Source: Bacteroidia bacterium (GTDB lineage Bacteria; Bacteroidota; Bacteroidia; Bacteroidales; Bacteroidaceae). Taken from it: a stretch of 34,985 nucleotides of DNA. The stretch covers positions 1 to 34,985 of the forward strand of contig RZZX01000018.1 of assembly GCA_009929715.1 (NCBI GenBank), read 5' to 3'. The position numbers and the translations under genes are program-made. Shown in pieces: positions 22,318-29,828 of the stretch (its first letter is position 1; each line of letters opens with the position of its first letter). The notes below the pieces were generated by a model. The model had not been told where the DNA came from, did not search any database, and was given only the letters and a program-made list of their open reading frames with translations.

Positions 22318-23145
22318 TTACTGGTTTATATGAACACTAACAACTGGTTTTATCGCCTGTTGAAGGGTGGTGAAAACATATCCTTTGTGTTGTAATAGAT
22401 CAATCAGTGTTGATAAATTACGTGCATAAAATTTATCTGTTCTTAGTGGACTCGTTCCTAAGTGAAAAAGGAGTAAAGCCCCATTGAGCGATTGCGTACG
22501 TTCGACCGCTAAAATACGCTCTAAAATCTCTTGGCTACTTTTGTAGCTCTTCATATCCGGAGTGGTATAGTCGGCATTTGAGTAATTCCCTCCCGTAAAT
22601 TGTATGATTTGAAGGCCAAACTCTTTGGCCCATGTTGCCACTTCGGTATTATACCACTCAAAAGGTGGTTCGAAAAAAGGCGCGTCCTCCTTTCTGATTC
22701 CCAAAGCAGCCATTGTTTGGTAACTTTGAGTTAAATCTTTTATGAAATCTTGTTTAGAGATCAACGTTGAATCCCTGTTGGTCCAGTCGCAGTAGAGTAA
22801 GTGTTCAAAACCATGACTACCCACATAATGACCTTCATCTTGAATGCGTTTCACTTGCTTAGGAAAGGCGGTCATAAACTTTCCGGTGAAGAAAAAAGAA
22901 GCCTGAATATGGGCACGCTTTAAATGAGCTAAAATGGGCTCCGTGCCATCGGCATAATCGTGTGCTGTAAAGAGCAAACAGATGGTCTTTTGGGTGGTAT
23001 CTGTGCGCACAATCCCTCCGTGTATGTAGAGGTTTCTATCCCCTACGGCTTGTGCACACACTTGTGCAGAAGCGGTTGATGAGATAGAGTGGAGGATTAG
23101 AAGCACCGCCCAACTGATGATCAGATGTACTCTGTTTGTTTTCAT
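22318..23145 (-). CDS. Exported polysaccharide deacetylase (NodB fold) with non-standard motifs
   Basis: 275 residues with a signal peptide ending near STASAQ. The NodB fold is seen in LLFTAHDYADGTEPIL at motif 1, the metal-binding GSHGFEHL (H111 and H115) at motif 2, FFEPPFEWYN at motif 3, and LLFHLGTSP (H228) at motif 5. Motif 1 is not the usual TFDDG: the two aspartates are separated (D63 and D66). The arginine common in motif 3 is replaced by glutamate E159. The family removes N- or O-acetyl groups from GlcNAc, MurNAc or xylan. It stands first after susD, behind a stem-loop, and 4 bases before the GH9 gene, suggesting that the two act in sequence. Substrate not known. Confidence 0.86.
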   Translation of the reverse strand: MKTNRVHLIISWAVLLILHSISSTASAQVCAQAVGDRNLYIHGGIVRTDTTQKTICLLFTAHDYADGTEPILAHLKRAHIQASFFFTGKFMTAFPKQVKRIQDEGHYVGSHGFEHLLYCDWTNRDSTLISKQDFIKDLTQSYQTMAALGIRKEDAPFFEPPFEWYNTEVATWAKEFGLQIIQFTGGNYSNADYTTPDMKSYKSSQEILERILAVERTQSLNGALLLFHLGTSPLRTDKFYARNLSTLIDLLQHKGYVFTTLQQAIKPVVSVHINQ

Positions 23146-23162
23146 TGATGGTTTTTAAAAGT

Positions 23163-23196
23163 GATCTAAAGAGGGCTTTAAAGCCCTCTTTAGATC
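23163..23196 (-). terminator. Perfect 34-base palindrome between susD and downstream genes
   Basis: The arms gatctaaagagggc (from 23163) and gccctctttagatc (to 23196) are perfect reverse complements around a self-complementary tttaaa. It starts 9 bases after the susD stop codon. On the minus strand it is followed by acttttaaaaacc, which has only a short T-run. It probably acts as a partial terminator or as a 3' stabiliser that lets susC and susD be expressed more strongly than the enzyme genes behind it. Confidence 0.75.
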
Positions 23197-23204
23197 GGGT
23201 GATA

Positions 23205-25061
23205 TTATTTCCAAGGTTCAGTTTGGGTTAACGTATACCCATAAGTCTTATAGTCATTAATTTCGGTTTTGCCTACCGGAGAGAGGTAAACCTTATCCGT
23301 GAACTCTTGACGAGGTTGTACATTCATAACCTTGTAGAATCCTACCATCTCTGCTTTGTTCGTGCCATTATAGACTACCTCTGTTCCATCGGCTTTGCGA
23401 ACGGTGAGTTTACCTTCGTAGCTTTTTGCCAAATATTCAGGTAAATCCAGAGAGAAGTTCACCCATGTGCCATACATCGTATCCGGATTCTTGGTGTTAT
23501 CCATATACTGAAGTTTCTTCCACCGTTTGATGTCTAAAAGGCGTGTGTGCTCATAGACAAACTCCATGCGACGTTCGCGACGGATTTCCCAAATCAAGGC
23601 CGATACATCCGTATCTCTATCAGGATCAGTTGGCAAGGCATTCAGCATCAGTGGTGCCGTTTTTTGCACCCCGTTGGCTATTGCTTCTGCATCCAGCGGA
23701 CGGTTACGAATTGCATTGATCGAAAGATCCAAATCTTCTTGAGTGATCGCAGTCCCACTGTAGCTTTCAGCTAATTCTGCTTTGGCTTCGATCCAGTTTA
23801 AAAGAACTTCAGCGTAACGGATAATCGGTGCATCATTCACATTGTTACTAGAGCCAAACTCATTGGGGCGGTTGGCTACATTATTCCAATAGCTTGCTCC
23901 TAAGCGACTGATAAACTTATCGGCATAGAGCATCGTTTGAGATTTTTTATTGGGGAAATTGAAGAATGTCGCTTCGAAACGCGGGTCACGTGTTTTAGCT
24001 AGCGTGGCTAAATTGAAATCGGTCACATTCGATACTGTTGAATTCTTATAAACCCGGCCATCGGTACAAATAAATGATTTAATCAGATTCAAGTTGGCTC
24101 CTGGTTGTCCCTCTTCTCCATTAGAATACGAGGCAATGGCATGGGTAGCCATGGCCGGTGCATAATGGCGATAAAAGATCACTTCGGGATGCCCTTTTAA
24201 GTCGTTCGATCCAAAAATAGAGCGGAAGTCTTTGGAACAGGCGTATTTCTTGGTTTTCATAATTACCTCTGAAGCCTCTTGACAGAACTCGAGGTATTTC
24301 TTTGCCCGTTCTGCACTCAAGTTGTGGTATTTCTGCCAAGTGCCTTCAAACAACATGATGCGTGATGCAAGACCTGCAATCACAGACTTATTCACATACT
24401 GTGTGCTGCCATTGTCTAAAGCCACTGCATTGTCTATGGCATATTTCAAGTCGTCATACACATGATCCATGACCACTTCGCGTTTGTCGCGGTCTTTGAA
24501 GAAAACATCTGGTTCTGTTTCGCTAACCGGTTTATCGAAGTAAGGAACGTCGCCAAAAGAGATTACCAAGTTATAATAAGCATAAGCTCGGAAGAAACGT
24601 GCTACAGCTGTCCAATGCTTATACTCCTCTTCTGTTAAGTTGGCTTTGTAATCTTCTGTGCGTTGAAGCATGATGTTGGCTTTACGTACCCAGCCGAAGT
24701 TCCATTTTTCGCCATTGTATTCTGCATACCAAGCTTGATCAGCGAGTTTATCCGGATCAACAGCCACACCCAATGAATTTGGCACGGTAGTGATAAAATT
24801 GCTCTGTATCCCTTCACCGCTCACCACATCGTCATTAAACGTATAACCTCTTAAAGGGGTGTAATTGACACCGTAGCCTGTATTATAGCCAGTGAAGAAC
24901 CAGGGATAGAAATCGATACTATACATTCGGAAGTCGGCACCGTTTCGCCAAAAGTTCTTATTATCCTCTACCTTATCAAGTTGCGGACGATCGAGAAAAT
25001 CATCACAACTTGTTAGTCCTAGTGTCAGAACCGTACAAAGGGTTAATATATATTTTTTCAT
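23205..25061 (-). CDS. susD: SusD-family outer-membrane lipoprotein
   Basis: 618 residues. The lipobox LGLTSCDDFLD puts the lipidated cysteine at residue 19, followed by the acidic stretch common in surface-exposed Bacteroidota lipoproteins. SusD-type features include the early ED/NFWRNGADF region, TPR-like helices (YKHWTAVARFFRAYAYYNLV, GDVPYF), and the C-terminal RIL-type segment IIRYAEVLLNWIEAKAELAES and RRERRMEFVYEHTRLLDIKRW. SusD proteins form the lid over their SusC partner and capture glycans at the surface. It begins 12 bases after susC. The ligand is inferred to be a peptidoglycan-derived or other amino-sugar glycan from the genes downstream. Confidence 0.96.
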   Translation of the reverse strand: MKKYILTLCTVLTLGLTSCDDFLDRPQLDKVEDNKNFWRNGADFRMYSIDFYPWFFTGYNTGYGVNYTPLRGYTFNDDVVSGEGIQSNFITTVPNSLGVAVDPDKLADQAWYAEYNGEKWNFGWVRKANIMLQRTEDYKANLTEEEYKHWTAVARFFRAYAYYNLVISFGDVPYFDKPVSETEPDVFFKDRDKREVVMDHVYDDLKYAIDNAVALDNGSTQYVNKSVIAGLASRIMLFEGTWQKYHNLSAERAKKYLEFCQEASEVIMKTKKYACSKDFRSIFGSNDLKGHPEVIFYRHYAPAMATHAIASYSNGEEGQPGANLNLIKSFICTDGRVYKNSTVSNVTDFNLATLAKTRDPRFEATFFNFPNKKSQTMLYADKFISRLGASYWNNVANRPNEFGSSNNVNDAPIIRYAEVLLNWIEAKAELAESYSGTAITQEDLDLSINAIRNRPLDAEAIANGVQKTAPLMLNALPTDPDRDTDVSALIWEIRRERRMEFVYEHTRLLDIKRWKKLQYMDNTKNPDTMYGTWVNFSLDLPEYLAKSYEGKLTVRKADGTEVVYNGTNKAEMVGFYKVMNVQPRQEFTDKVYLSPVGKTEINDYKTYGYTLTQTEPWK

Positions 25062-25073
25062 ACGTTGTTTGTT

Positions 25074-28000
25074 TTAGAAATTTAATTGAACACCTATGGA
25101 GAAACTCTTAAAGGCCGGTGTGCTGATACCTGCACGGCCATATTGATAATTATCGGAAGATAGAAGGCCTTCTCCTGCAATGATTTCTGGGTCAACTGGG
25201 GTGCCGTCTAAATGATCCCACGTGAAATAGTTCTCGAGAGAGACATAGAAACGAGCTCTTTGAATCCATACTTTTTTGGTTAAATCCATCGGTAGTGTAT
25301 AGCCAGCTGTGATGTTTTTCAAGCGTAGATAAGACATGTCCAATAAATAACCGTCTTGTTTCCGCATGTTGTACGTATCGGTTGAGTTGGCTTGATTCCA
25401 TGCACGCGGATAGAACGCATTGGGGTTCTCTTCTGTCCAGTAATTGGTACAAAAGCGTTCGGCCATAGCGCCATCGGCTGTGTTAAATCCCGGCAATGTG
25501 GTTGATGAACTCCCCCACATATCCCGTTTGCCTACCCCTTGGAAGAAGAGTGAAAGGTCGAATCCTTTGTAATCGGCTCCTAAGCGGATACCATACTCAT
25601 AGCGCGGTGTGCTGTTGCCAATGACCTCTTTATCGCCAGGATTGTCCACCGTACCCTCACCGTCTGTGATTTGTCCATCGCCATTAACATCTTTGAACTT
25701 CACATCGCCAGGTTGGAACCAAAAGCTTCCGCTTTGCAGGTACGCTTGATAGACCGGGTTGTTACCTTTGAGCTTATACGCTTTTAAAGTGGCATTTTTA
25801 TTGCCATGACTTTCGTCGAGAGTGACTACAATCAGTTTCCCGTCCGGGCCGTATTCAAAATCCTCTTTTTGGTACAACCGGTCGGTACGGTATCCCCAGA
25901 TCTCTCCATAGGTTTTGCCATTATACCAGTCGTTAATCTTTCTGTTAGAACCTATTTTTGTGACTTTGGTGATGGCATCAGCCAATGTAACTGTGGCATT
26001 AATTCCTAAGCCATTGGCAAAGCGATGCGTGTAATCGATTGAAAGCTCCCAACCGTTAGTTCGTAAATTCCCATAGTTGCCCACAGGTGCTTTTGTTCCA
26101 TAGGTGTGAGGAATTCCCTCTTTGCCGACCAACATATCTTTTGTATCTCTTTGATACCAATCGAAGGTTACTCCGAGTTCGTTATTTAGGAATCGGCTAT
26201 CAAAACCAATATCTAACGTTTCAATGCGTTGCCAAGTTGGATTTTGGGCTGTTGCTTTAGGAGCATAGACCATATTCACTTTATTGCCACTTTCGTCTAG
26301 CCAAGACGATTGGGTTATTTTACCTAGCGTAGGAATGTAGAGGTCGTTGCTTACTGTCTGGTCGCCAATACTTCCCCATGATGCACGGAATTTCAACGAG
26401 CTCAAGGCTGGTTTAGCCCAATTCATGAAGATCTCCTCGTTCGCACGCCACCCTAAAGAGAATGAAGGATACCAACTCCAGCGTTGATCTTTAGAGAATT
26501 TCGACGTACCATCGTAACGTAAATTGGCCTCAAAAAGGTACTTATCTAATAAGCTATAGTTCATGCGGCCAAAGAAGCCAAGTTGTGACTCCCAACTCTT
26601 GCCACCATCGGTTGTTTGTGTTCCACTAGCACCACCAAACTGTACGTTCTCAAAATCCATAAGTCCCGCTTTTTGTCCCCAATGGTACTCCTCAACATAA
26701 GAGACCCTGTTCATACCAGCCATGAATTTGAATTGGTTGGCACTATTCAAGTTTAGTTGATAAGTGGTATAAGCATTGATGGTGTTGCGTTGTGAATTTG
26801 TTGACCGGCGGTTGATGTTATCCGGTGTAGAACCTACGGACGTGTATGTCCTATTAACCAAATCGTATGCCGGCATCGCATTAGGCGCTCCTTCGGCAAC
26901 TACCGCTCCTTCATTGTTGACATAAACAGGTTTCCCGTCACTGCCAACTCTTGCAGCTGGAGCACTCCAAGTATCGGCTGCTGTAAAACGTATACCCGGT
27001 CGGAGCCAATTGTACTCCTCGTTGGCATGTGTATAATCAAAGTCGACCGTCCAGTTTTTAGTCAGATCCAAGTGAAAGCCTAGATTCACATTGGTATAAT
27101 TCTTCTCTTGCTTCGCCGTATTAGCTTGATGATATTCGGATGCTGGACTTCTTAGCTCATGGTTGTTTTCATCGTATCCAAGAGGATATTGTGGTCCCCA
27201 GCGATACAAATAATACCATTGATCGAGAACACTTTGTGTGATGTACGGATGATATTTGGTTCGTTTAGAATAGATAGCACCAGCATTAAAGGTGATGTAT
27301 TTATTGAACTGCGTACTTAGGCGAATCGACGCATTATACCGTTCAAACGCATCCTTTTTAGCTGTTTTATTCATACCACTTTGGTCCAAATACCCCAATC
27401 CCACGTTGTATGTGGTTTTCCCACTTCTACCATTAATACTTAGATTGTGGCTTTGTGTCGGTGCCCACTCCTTAATCATGTAATCATAAGCATCGTATGT
27501 GCGTAAGCCAACTTTTTGGTCAGCTGCATTGAGATACCAATCGCGTCCATAAACCGTAGGATCATTCACTCCTAACTTCCCGCCATATTTTTCTTTCCAT
27601 TCGCGTGCTTTTTCGATGTTTTCACGCGTTACCTTATAGAAAGCCCCTGTGGTTGTGGCCCCAGCATTCTCTGTTGCAGCTAATGCATATTCCAAGGATT
27701 CAAACTGTCCCATGTTGTAGCCTTTAGCTACATTTTGGAACGAGATATTTCCCGAATAAGTGACATTCATACTCTCTTGTTTAGCCCCTTTTTTAGTAGA
27801 GATCAAGATGACACCAAATGCAGCTTTGGCTCCATAGATAGAAGATGCCGCTGCATCCTTCAGAACCGAGATTGATTCGATATCGTCCGGGTTAACCAGT
27901 GTAATGCTTGGAATCTCGACATTATCGAGCAAGATCAAAGGATCTGTTTTACCGTTGATAGAGCCATACTGTCCGCGGATCTTGATTTTAGGGTCCGATC

Positions 28001-28553
28001 CCACCTCAGCATCGGGGATTCTGATAGACAAGCCCGGTGTAGAGCCTTGAAGACCGCGTCCGACATCAGCAATCGGTCTAGAGTCGAGTGTTTTTCCTAC
28101 ATCCACCGTGCTGACGGCACCAGTCAGATTCGCTTTTTTCTGCGTACCATAACCCACCACAACCACTTCATCAAGCACCTTTGCATCTTCTTTTAGGACA
28201 ATGCGCATAACTTTTGTAGCCTTCACCTCCTGAGTCTGGTAGCCAACAAAAGAGATGACTAGTGTAGCCCCTTGTTTGGCAGTCAGTTTAAATTTGCCAT
28301 CGAGATCCGTAATGATACCATTGGTTGTTCCTTTTTCTATTACGCTGGCGCCGATAATCGGCTCTCCGTTGGCATCTGTAACAGTACCACTAAGGCTCTG
28401 CGACTGATGTTGATCATTGACTTCATAGAGGTAAGCATGAGTAGCCCGATCGGCCATGGCATAGCTATTACCTAAAATGAATAGGGAGGATAGTGCTGCA
28501 GCAAAGAATACCTTGCTGTTTACAGCTCTTCGTTTTTCTTGTTTCCCGTTCAT
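25074..28553 (-). CDS. susC: SusC-family TonB-dependent outer-membrane transporter
   Basis: 1159 residues. A signal peptide (about 1-33) is followed by a carboxypeptidase-regulatory-like domain (about 53-125: LSGTVTDANGEPIIGASVIE, TDLDGKFKL), the Ton-box-like EVVVVGYGTQKK, a plug domain with SISVLKDAAASSIYGAKAAF and VILISTKKG, and a long beta-barrel ending in the aromatic terminus SIGVQLNF. It is the first gene of the train and forms the outer-membrane uptake pore with SusD. A TAnnTTTG box lies about 274 bases upstream, giving a long leader. No neighbouring ECF sigma/anti-sigma pair is present, and the N terminus lacks an STN signalling domain. Confidence 0.97.
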   Translation of the reverse strand: MNGKQEKRRAVNSKVFFAAALSSLFILGNSYAMADRATHAYLYEVNDQHQSQSLSGTVTDANGEPIIGASVIEKGTTNGIITDLDGKFKLTAKQGATLVISFVGYQTQEVKATKVMRIVLKEDAKVLDEVVVVGYGTQKKANLTGAVSTVDVGKTLDSRPIADVGRGLQGSTPGLSIRIPDAEVGSDPKIKIRGQYGSINGKTDPLILLDNVEIPSITLVNPDDIESISVLKDAAASSIYGAKAAFGVILISTKKGAKQESMNVTYSGNISFQNVAKGYNMGQFESLEYALAATENAGATTTGAFYKVTRENIEKAREWKEKYGGKLGVNDPTVYGRDWYLNAADQKVGLRTYDAYDYMIKEWAPTQSHNLSINGRSGKTTYNVGLGYLDQSGMNKTAKKDAFERYNASIRLSTQFNKYITFNAGAIYSKRTKYHPYITQSVLDQWYYLYRWGPQYPLGYDENNHELRSPASEYHQANTAKQEKNYTNVNLGFHLDLTKNWTVDFDYTHANEEYNWLRPGIRFTAADTWSAPAARVGSDGKPVYVNNEGAVVAEGAPNAMPAYDLVNRTYTSVGSTPDNINRRSTNSQRNTINAYTTYQLNLNSANQFKFMAGMNRVSYVEEYHWGQKAGLMDFENVQFGGASGTQTTDGGKSWESQLGFFGRMNYSLLDKYLFEANLRYDGTSKFSKDQRWSWYPSFSLGWRANEEIFMNWAKPALSSLKFRASWGSIGDQTVSNDLYIPTLGKITQSSWLDESGNKVNMVYAPKATAQNPTWQRIETLDIGFDSRFLNNELGVTFDWYQRDTKDMLVGKEGIPHTYGTKAPVGNYGNLRTNGWELSIDYTHRFANGLGINATVTLADAITKVTKIGSNRKINDWYNGKTYGEIWGYRTDRLYQKEDFEYGPDGKLIVVTLDESHGNKNATLKAYKLKGNNPVYQAYLQSGSFWFQPGDVKFKDVNGDGQITDGEGTVDNPGDKEVIGNSTPRYEYGIRLGADYKGFDLSLFFQGVGKRDMWGSSSTTLPGFNTADGAMAERFCTNYWTEENPNAFYPRAWNQANSTDTYNMRKQDGYLLDMSYLRLKNITAGYTLPMDLTKKVWIQRARFYVSLENYFTWDHLDGTPVDPEIIAGEGLLSSDNYQYGRAGISTPAFKSFSIGVQLNF

Positions 28554-28826
28554 AATAAAAGATTGATTATAAATTTAATGTATTGGTTAACTCTAAAAGA
28601 TAGGTTAGGTTTTGTAGATGAGTGAGTAGTAGTGTCTTGTTCTCATCTACCGGATGTTAATAAGGTTTTTCCATAGGCTTCTCTTCTATTGTTTTTTGTA
28701 TCTTGTTTAGTTATCTCTATTTTTTTTATAATAAACTGAAAGTCTGTATTATATAATAAGGTGAATAGTGAGATATAACTTACGCCAACAAAAAGATAAA
28801 CGGTTTCGTTTAGATTTTCCTGTGTA

Positions 28827-28834
28827 CAAATATA
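28827..28834 (-). promoter_or_regulatory. Candidate -7 box of the susC-led operon
   Basis: The minus-strand sequence TATATTTG fits TAnnTTTG exactly. Transcription would begin near 28820, leaving a leader of about 267 bases before the susC start. The -33 region has no clear TTTG at the usual distance, so the promoter may depend on an activator, which would suit the membrane regulator encoded at 297-2675. Confidence 0.45.
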
Positions 28835-29058
28835 GTTGATATTTAATTATTTGCACTTATAATTTGCATATTTTTAGAATTGAAAGCATAAGTTTTGAAT
28901 AATTTGATTGTTTTACCTCCGAGATAACGCCTGTTTTTGAATCAATAGCATTGAAAGTGACTGAGTTAGTTGGCTTGCTTACTACGACTAAGCCCTTTCT
29001 TTGCGATAACTAAGAGGTTGGAAAGCGATGGTTAAGGGGTTTTCTTCCGATGACTTAT

Positions 29059-29146
29059 TCGTTAGCCTATAGGCGATGTTTCGTTAGCCTATAGGCAATG
29101 TTTCGTTAGCCCATAGGCAATGTTTCGTTAGCCTATAGGCTAACGA
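29059..29146. repeat. Four tandem 22-base units with palindromic cores
   Basis: Units start at 29059, 29081, 29103 and 29125, each built on tcgttagcctataggc followed by gatgtt or aatgtt in the first three. The core gcctataggc is a perfect palindrome; the third unit carries one change (gcccataggc). In the fourth unit the tail is taacga, so 29124-29147 becomes a perfect 24-base palindrome. In addition 29054-29074 and 29131-29151 are perfect 21-base inverted copies that enclose the array. The period is about two DNA helical turns, as expected for a series of operator sites on one face, but a decayed mobile element end is another option. Confidence 0.8.
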
Positions 29147-29170
29147 ATAAGGGGTGGCGATTTAGACCTT

Positions 29171-29211
29171 TAGCTTAAGCGAGTAGAAGCGGTAGCTTAA
29201 GCGAGTAGAAG
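29171..29211. repeat. Direct repeat of 19 bases with 22-base period
   Basis: The sequence tagcttaagcgagtagaag occurs at 29171-29189 and again at 29193-29211. It contains the palindrome gcttaagc. The 22-base spacing is the same as in the neighbouring array that ends 24 bases earlier, although the sequence is different. Confidence 0.75.
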
Positions 29212-29228
29212 GGTAGTTTTAGGAGGTA

Positions 29229-29340
29229 ATGGGGCGTGCGTCTTATTTAAAAGAAGCAGATCTAGCGATGACTATGATAAAGAGAGCTATTAGAAAGGGG
29301 CTCCTTAAAACTCTTTTTTTGTGCTGCGATCAGAAGTCAA
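29229..29340 (+). pseudogene. Possible remnant of a transposase gene
   Basis: An ATG-led reading frame of 72 codons gives GRASYLKEADLAMTMIKRA and IRKGLLK, which resembles the segment just before the catalytic aspartate in Bacteroidota IS4-like transposases (usual form: alkRAi-kGi-adYvL-DSWF). After the run of T bases near 29310 the match is lost, and the next frame reads SFFVLRSE, as if a frameshift had happened. No terminal repeats or other parts of an element are visible. The 3' part of the frame runs antisense into the ArsR gene. The call rests on pattern memory only. Confidence 0.35.
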
Positions 29341-29361
29341 TAGAGCCAGTCTTTCAGACTC

Positions 29362-29688
29362 TTAAAGATCGCAAGAGTTACATTGGTTTTCTGTTTGGAA
29401 CAGATTGCCAAAAAGTTTTTGAGCCAAAGCCCATCGTTCTTTGTTGATGCAATATTTAATCGTTGGCAGGGTAATTGTTCCTTGGATTAGACCAGCGTCT
29501 TTTAGCTCCTTAAGGTGTTGAGAGAGCGTACTTTTGGCTACAGGTATAACTTCGGACATGTCGCCGTGGTAGCAGCACTTCTGATTGAGGAGCATCTGTA
29601 TAATGGCTACGCGTACAGGGTGTCCCAAGGCTTTCGCTAGGCGCGCTATGAGTTCTTGTTCTTCAGTGAATGCTTTCTTTTGAGTCAT
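29362..29688 (-). CDS. ArsR/SmtB-family winged-helix regulator
   Basis: 108 residues. The family pattern is clear: LAKALGHPVRVAIIQMLLNQ, then SEVIPVAKSTLSQHLKELKDAGLIQG, which is the DNA-binding helix pair (about 46-70), and the wing GTITLPTIKYCIN. A cysteine pair C38-C39 lies in the position where ArsR proteins often bind metal (NQKCCYHGD), and a CNSC motif is at the C terminus (103-106). It may thus respond to a metal, arsenite or redox signal. It sits alone between the sugar kinase gene (140 bases upstream) and the repeat region, with no efflux or reductase gene nearby. Its target is unknown. Confidence 0.9.
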   Translation of the reverse strand: MTQKKAFTEEQELIARLAKALGHPVRVAIIQMLLNQKCCYHGDMSEVIPVAKSTLSQHLKELKDAGLIQGTITLPTIKYCINKERWALAQKLFGNLFQTENQCNSCDL

Positions 29689-29705
29689 GATCGAATCTAT
29701 TTGTT

Positions 29706-29717
29706 CGCAAAATTGCG
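29706..29717. promoter_or_regulatory. Candidate operator of the ArsR gene
   Basis: The sequence cgcaaaattgcg has complementary arms cgcaa and ttgcg. It lies 18 bases upstream of the ArsR start codon, where autoregulating ArsR proteins commonly bind. A wider, imperfect inverted repeat (ttgttcgc at 29701 and gcggaacaa ending at 29738) encloses it. Confidence 0.35.
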
Positions 29718-29828
29718 GATAAAATTTGAGCGGAACAATTCCTTCGCTCTTTTTTTATGAAAAAGAGGTGTTTGGCAGTTGTGTAGCTTATTTTAAAGTA
29801 GGCTAATGGAGTAGAGCGCCTTGCCGGA

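Larger units (their letters stand above)
28554..29361. other. Intergenic region upstream of susC
   Basis: No intact gene was found in these 808 bases. They hold the susC leader and its candidate promoter (28827-28834), an AT-rich featureless part (about 28835-29050), a four-unit 22-base palindromic repeat (29059-29146), a second direct repeat with the same 22-base period (29171-29211), and a probable scrap of transposase code (29229-29340). The repeats could be regulator binding sites for the locus. Confidence 0.7.

Noticed and set aside
20523..28553. Cellulose or beta-glucan utilisation locus
   Set aside because: GH9 alone would suggest this, but every other recognisable enzyme points to MurNAc or peptidoglycan, and there is no GH5, GH3 or GH94 partner.
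29054..29211. CRISPR-like repeats
   Set aside because: Units are directly adjacent with no unique spacers, there are only four and two copies, and no cas genes are near.
29747..29767. AT-rich hairpin between the second kinase and ArsR genes
   Set aside because: The stem is only ctcttttt/aaaaagag with no T-tract after it on the minus strand, so it is not a convincing terminator for either gene.
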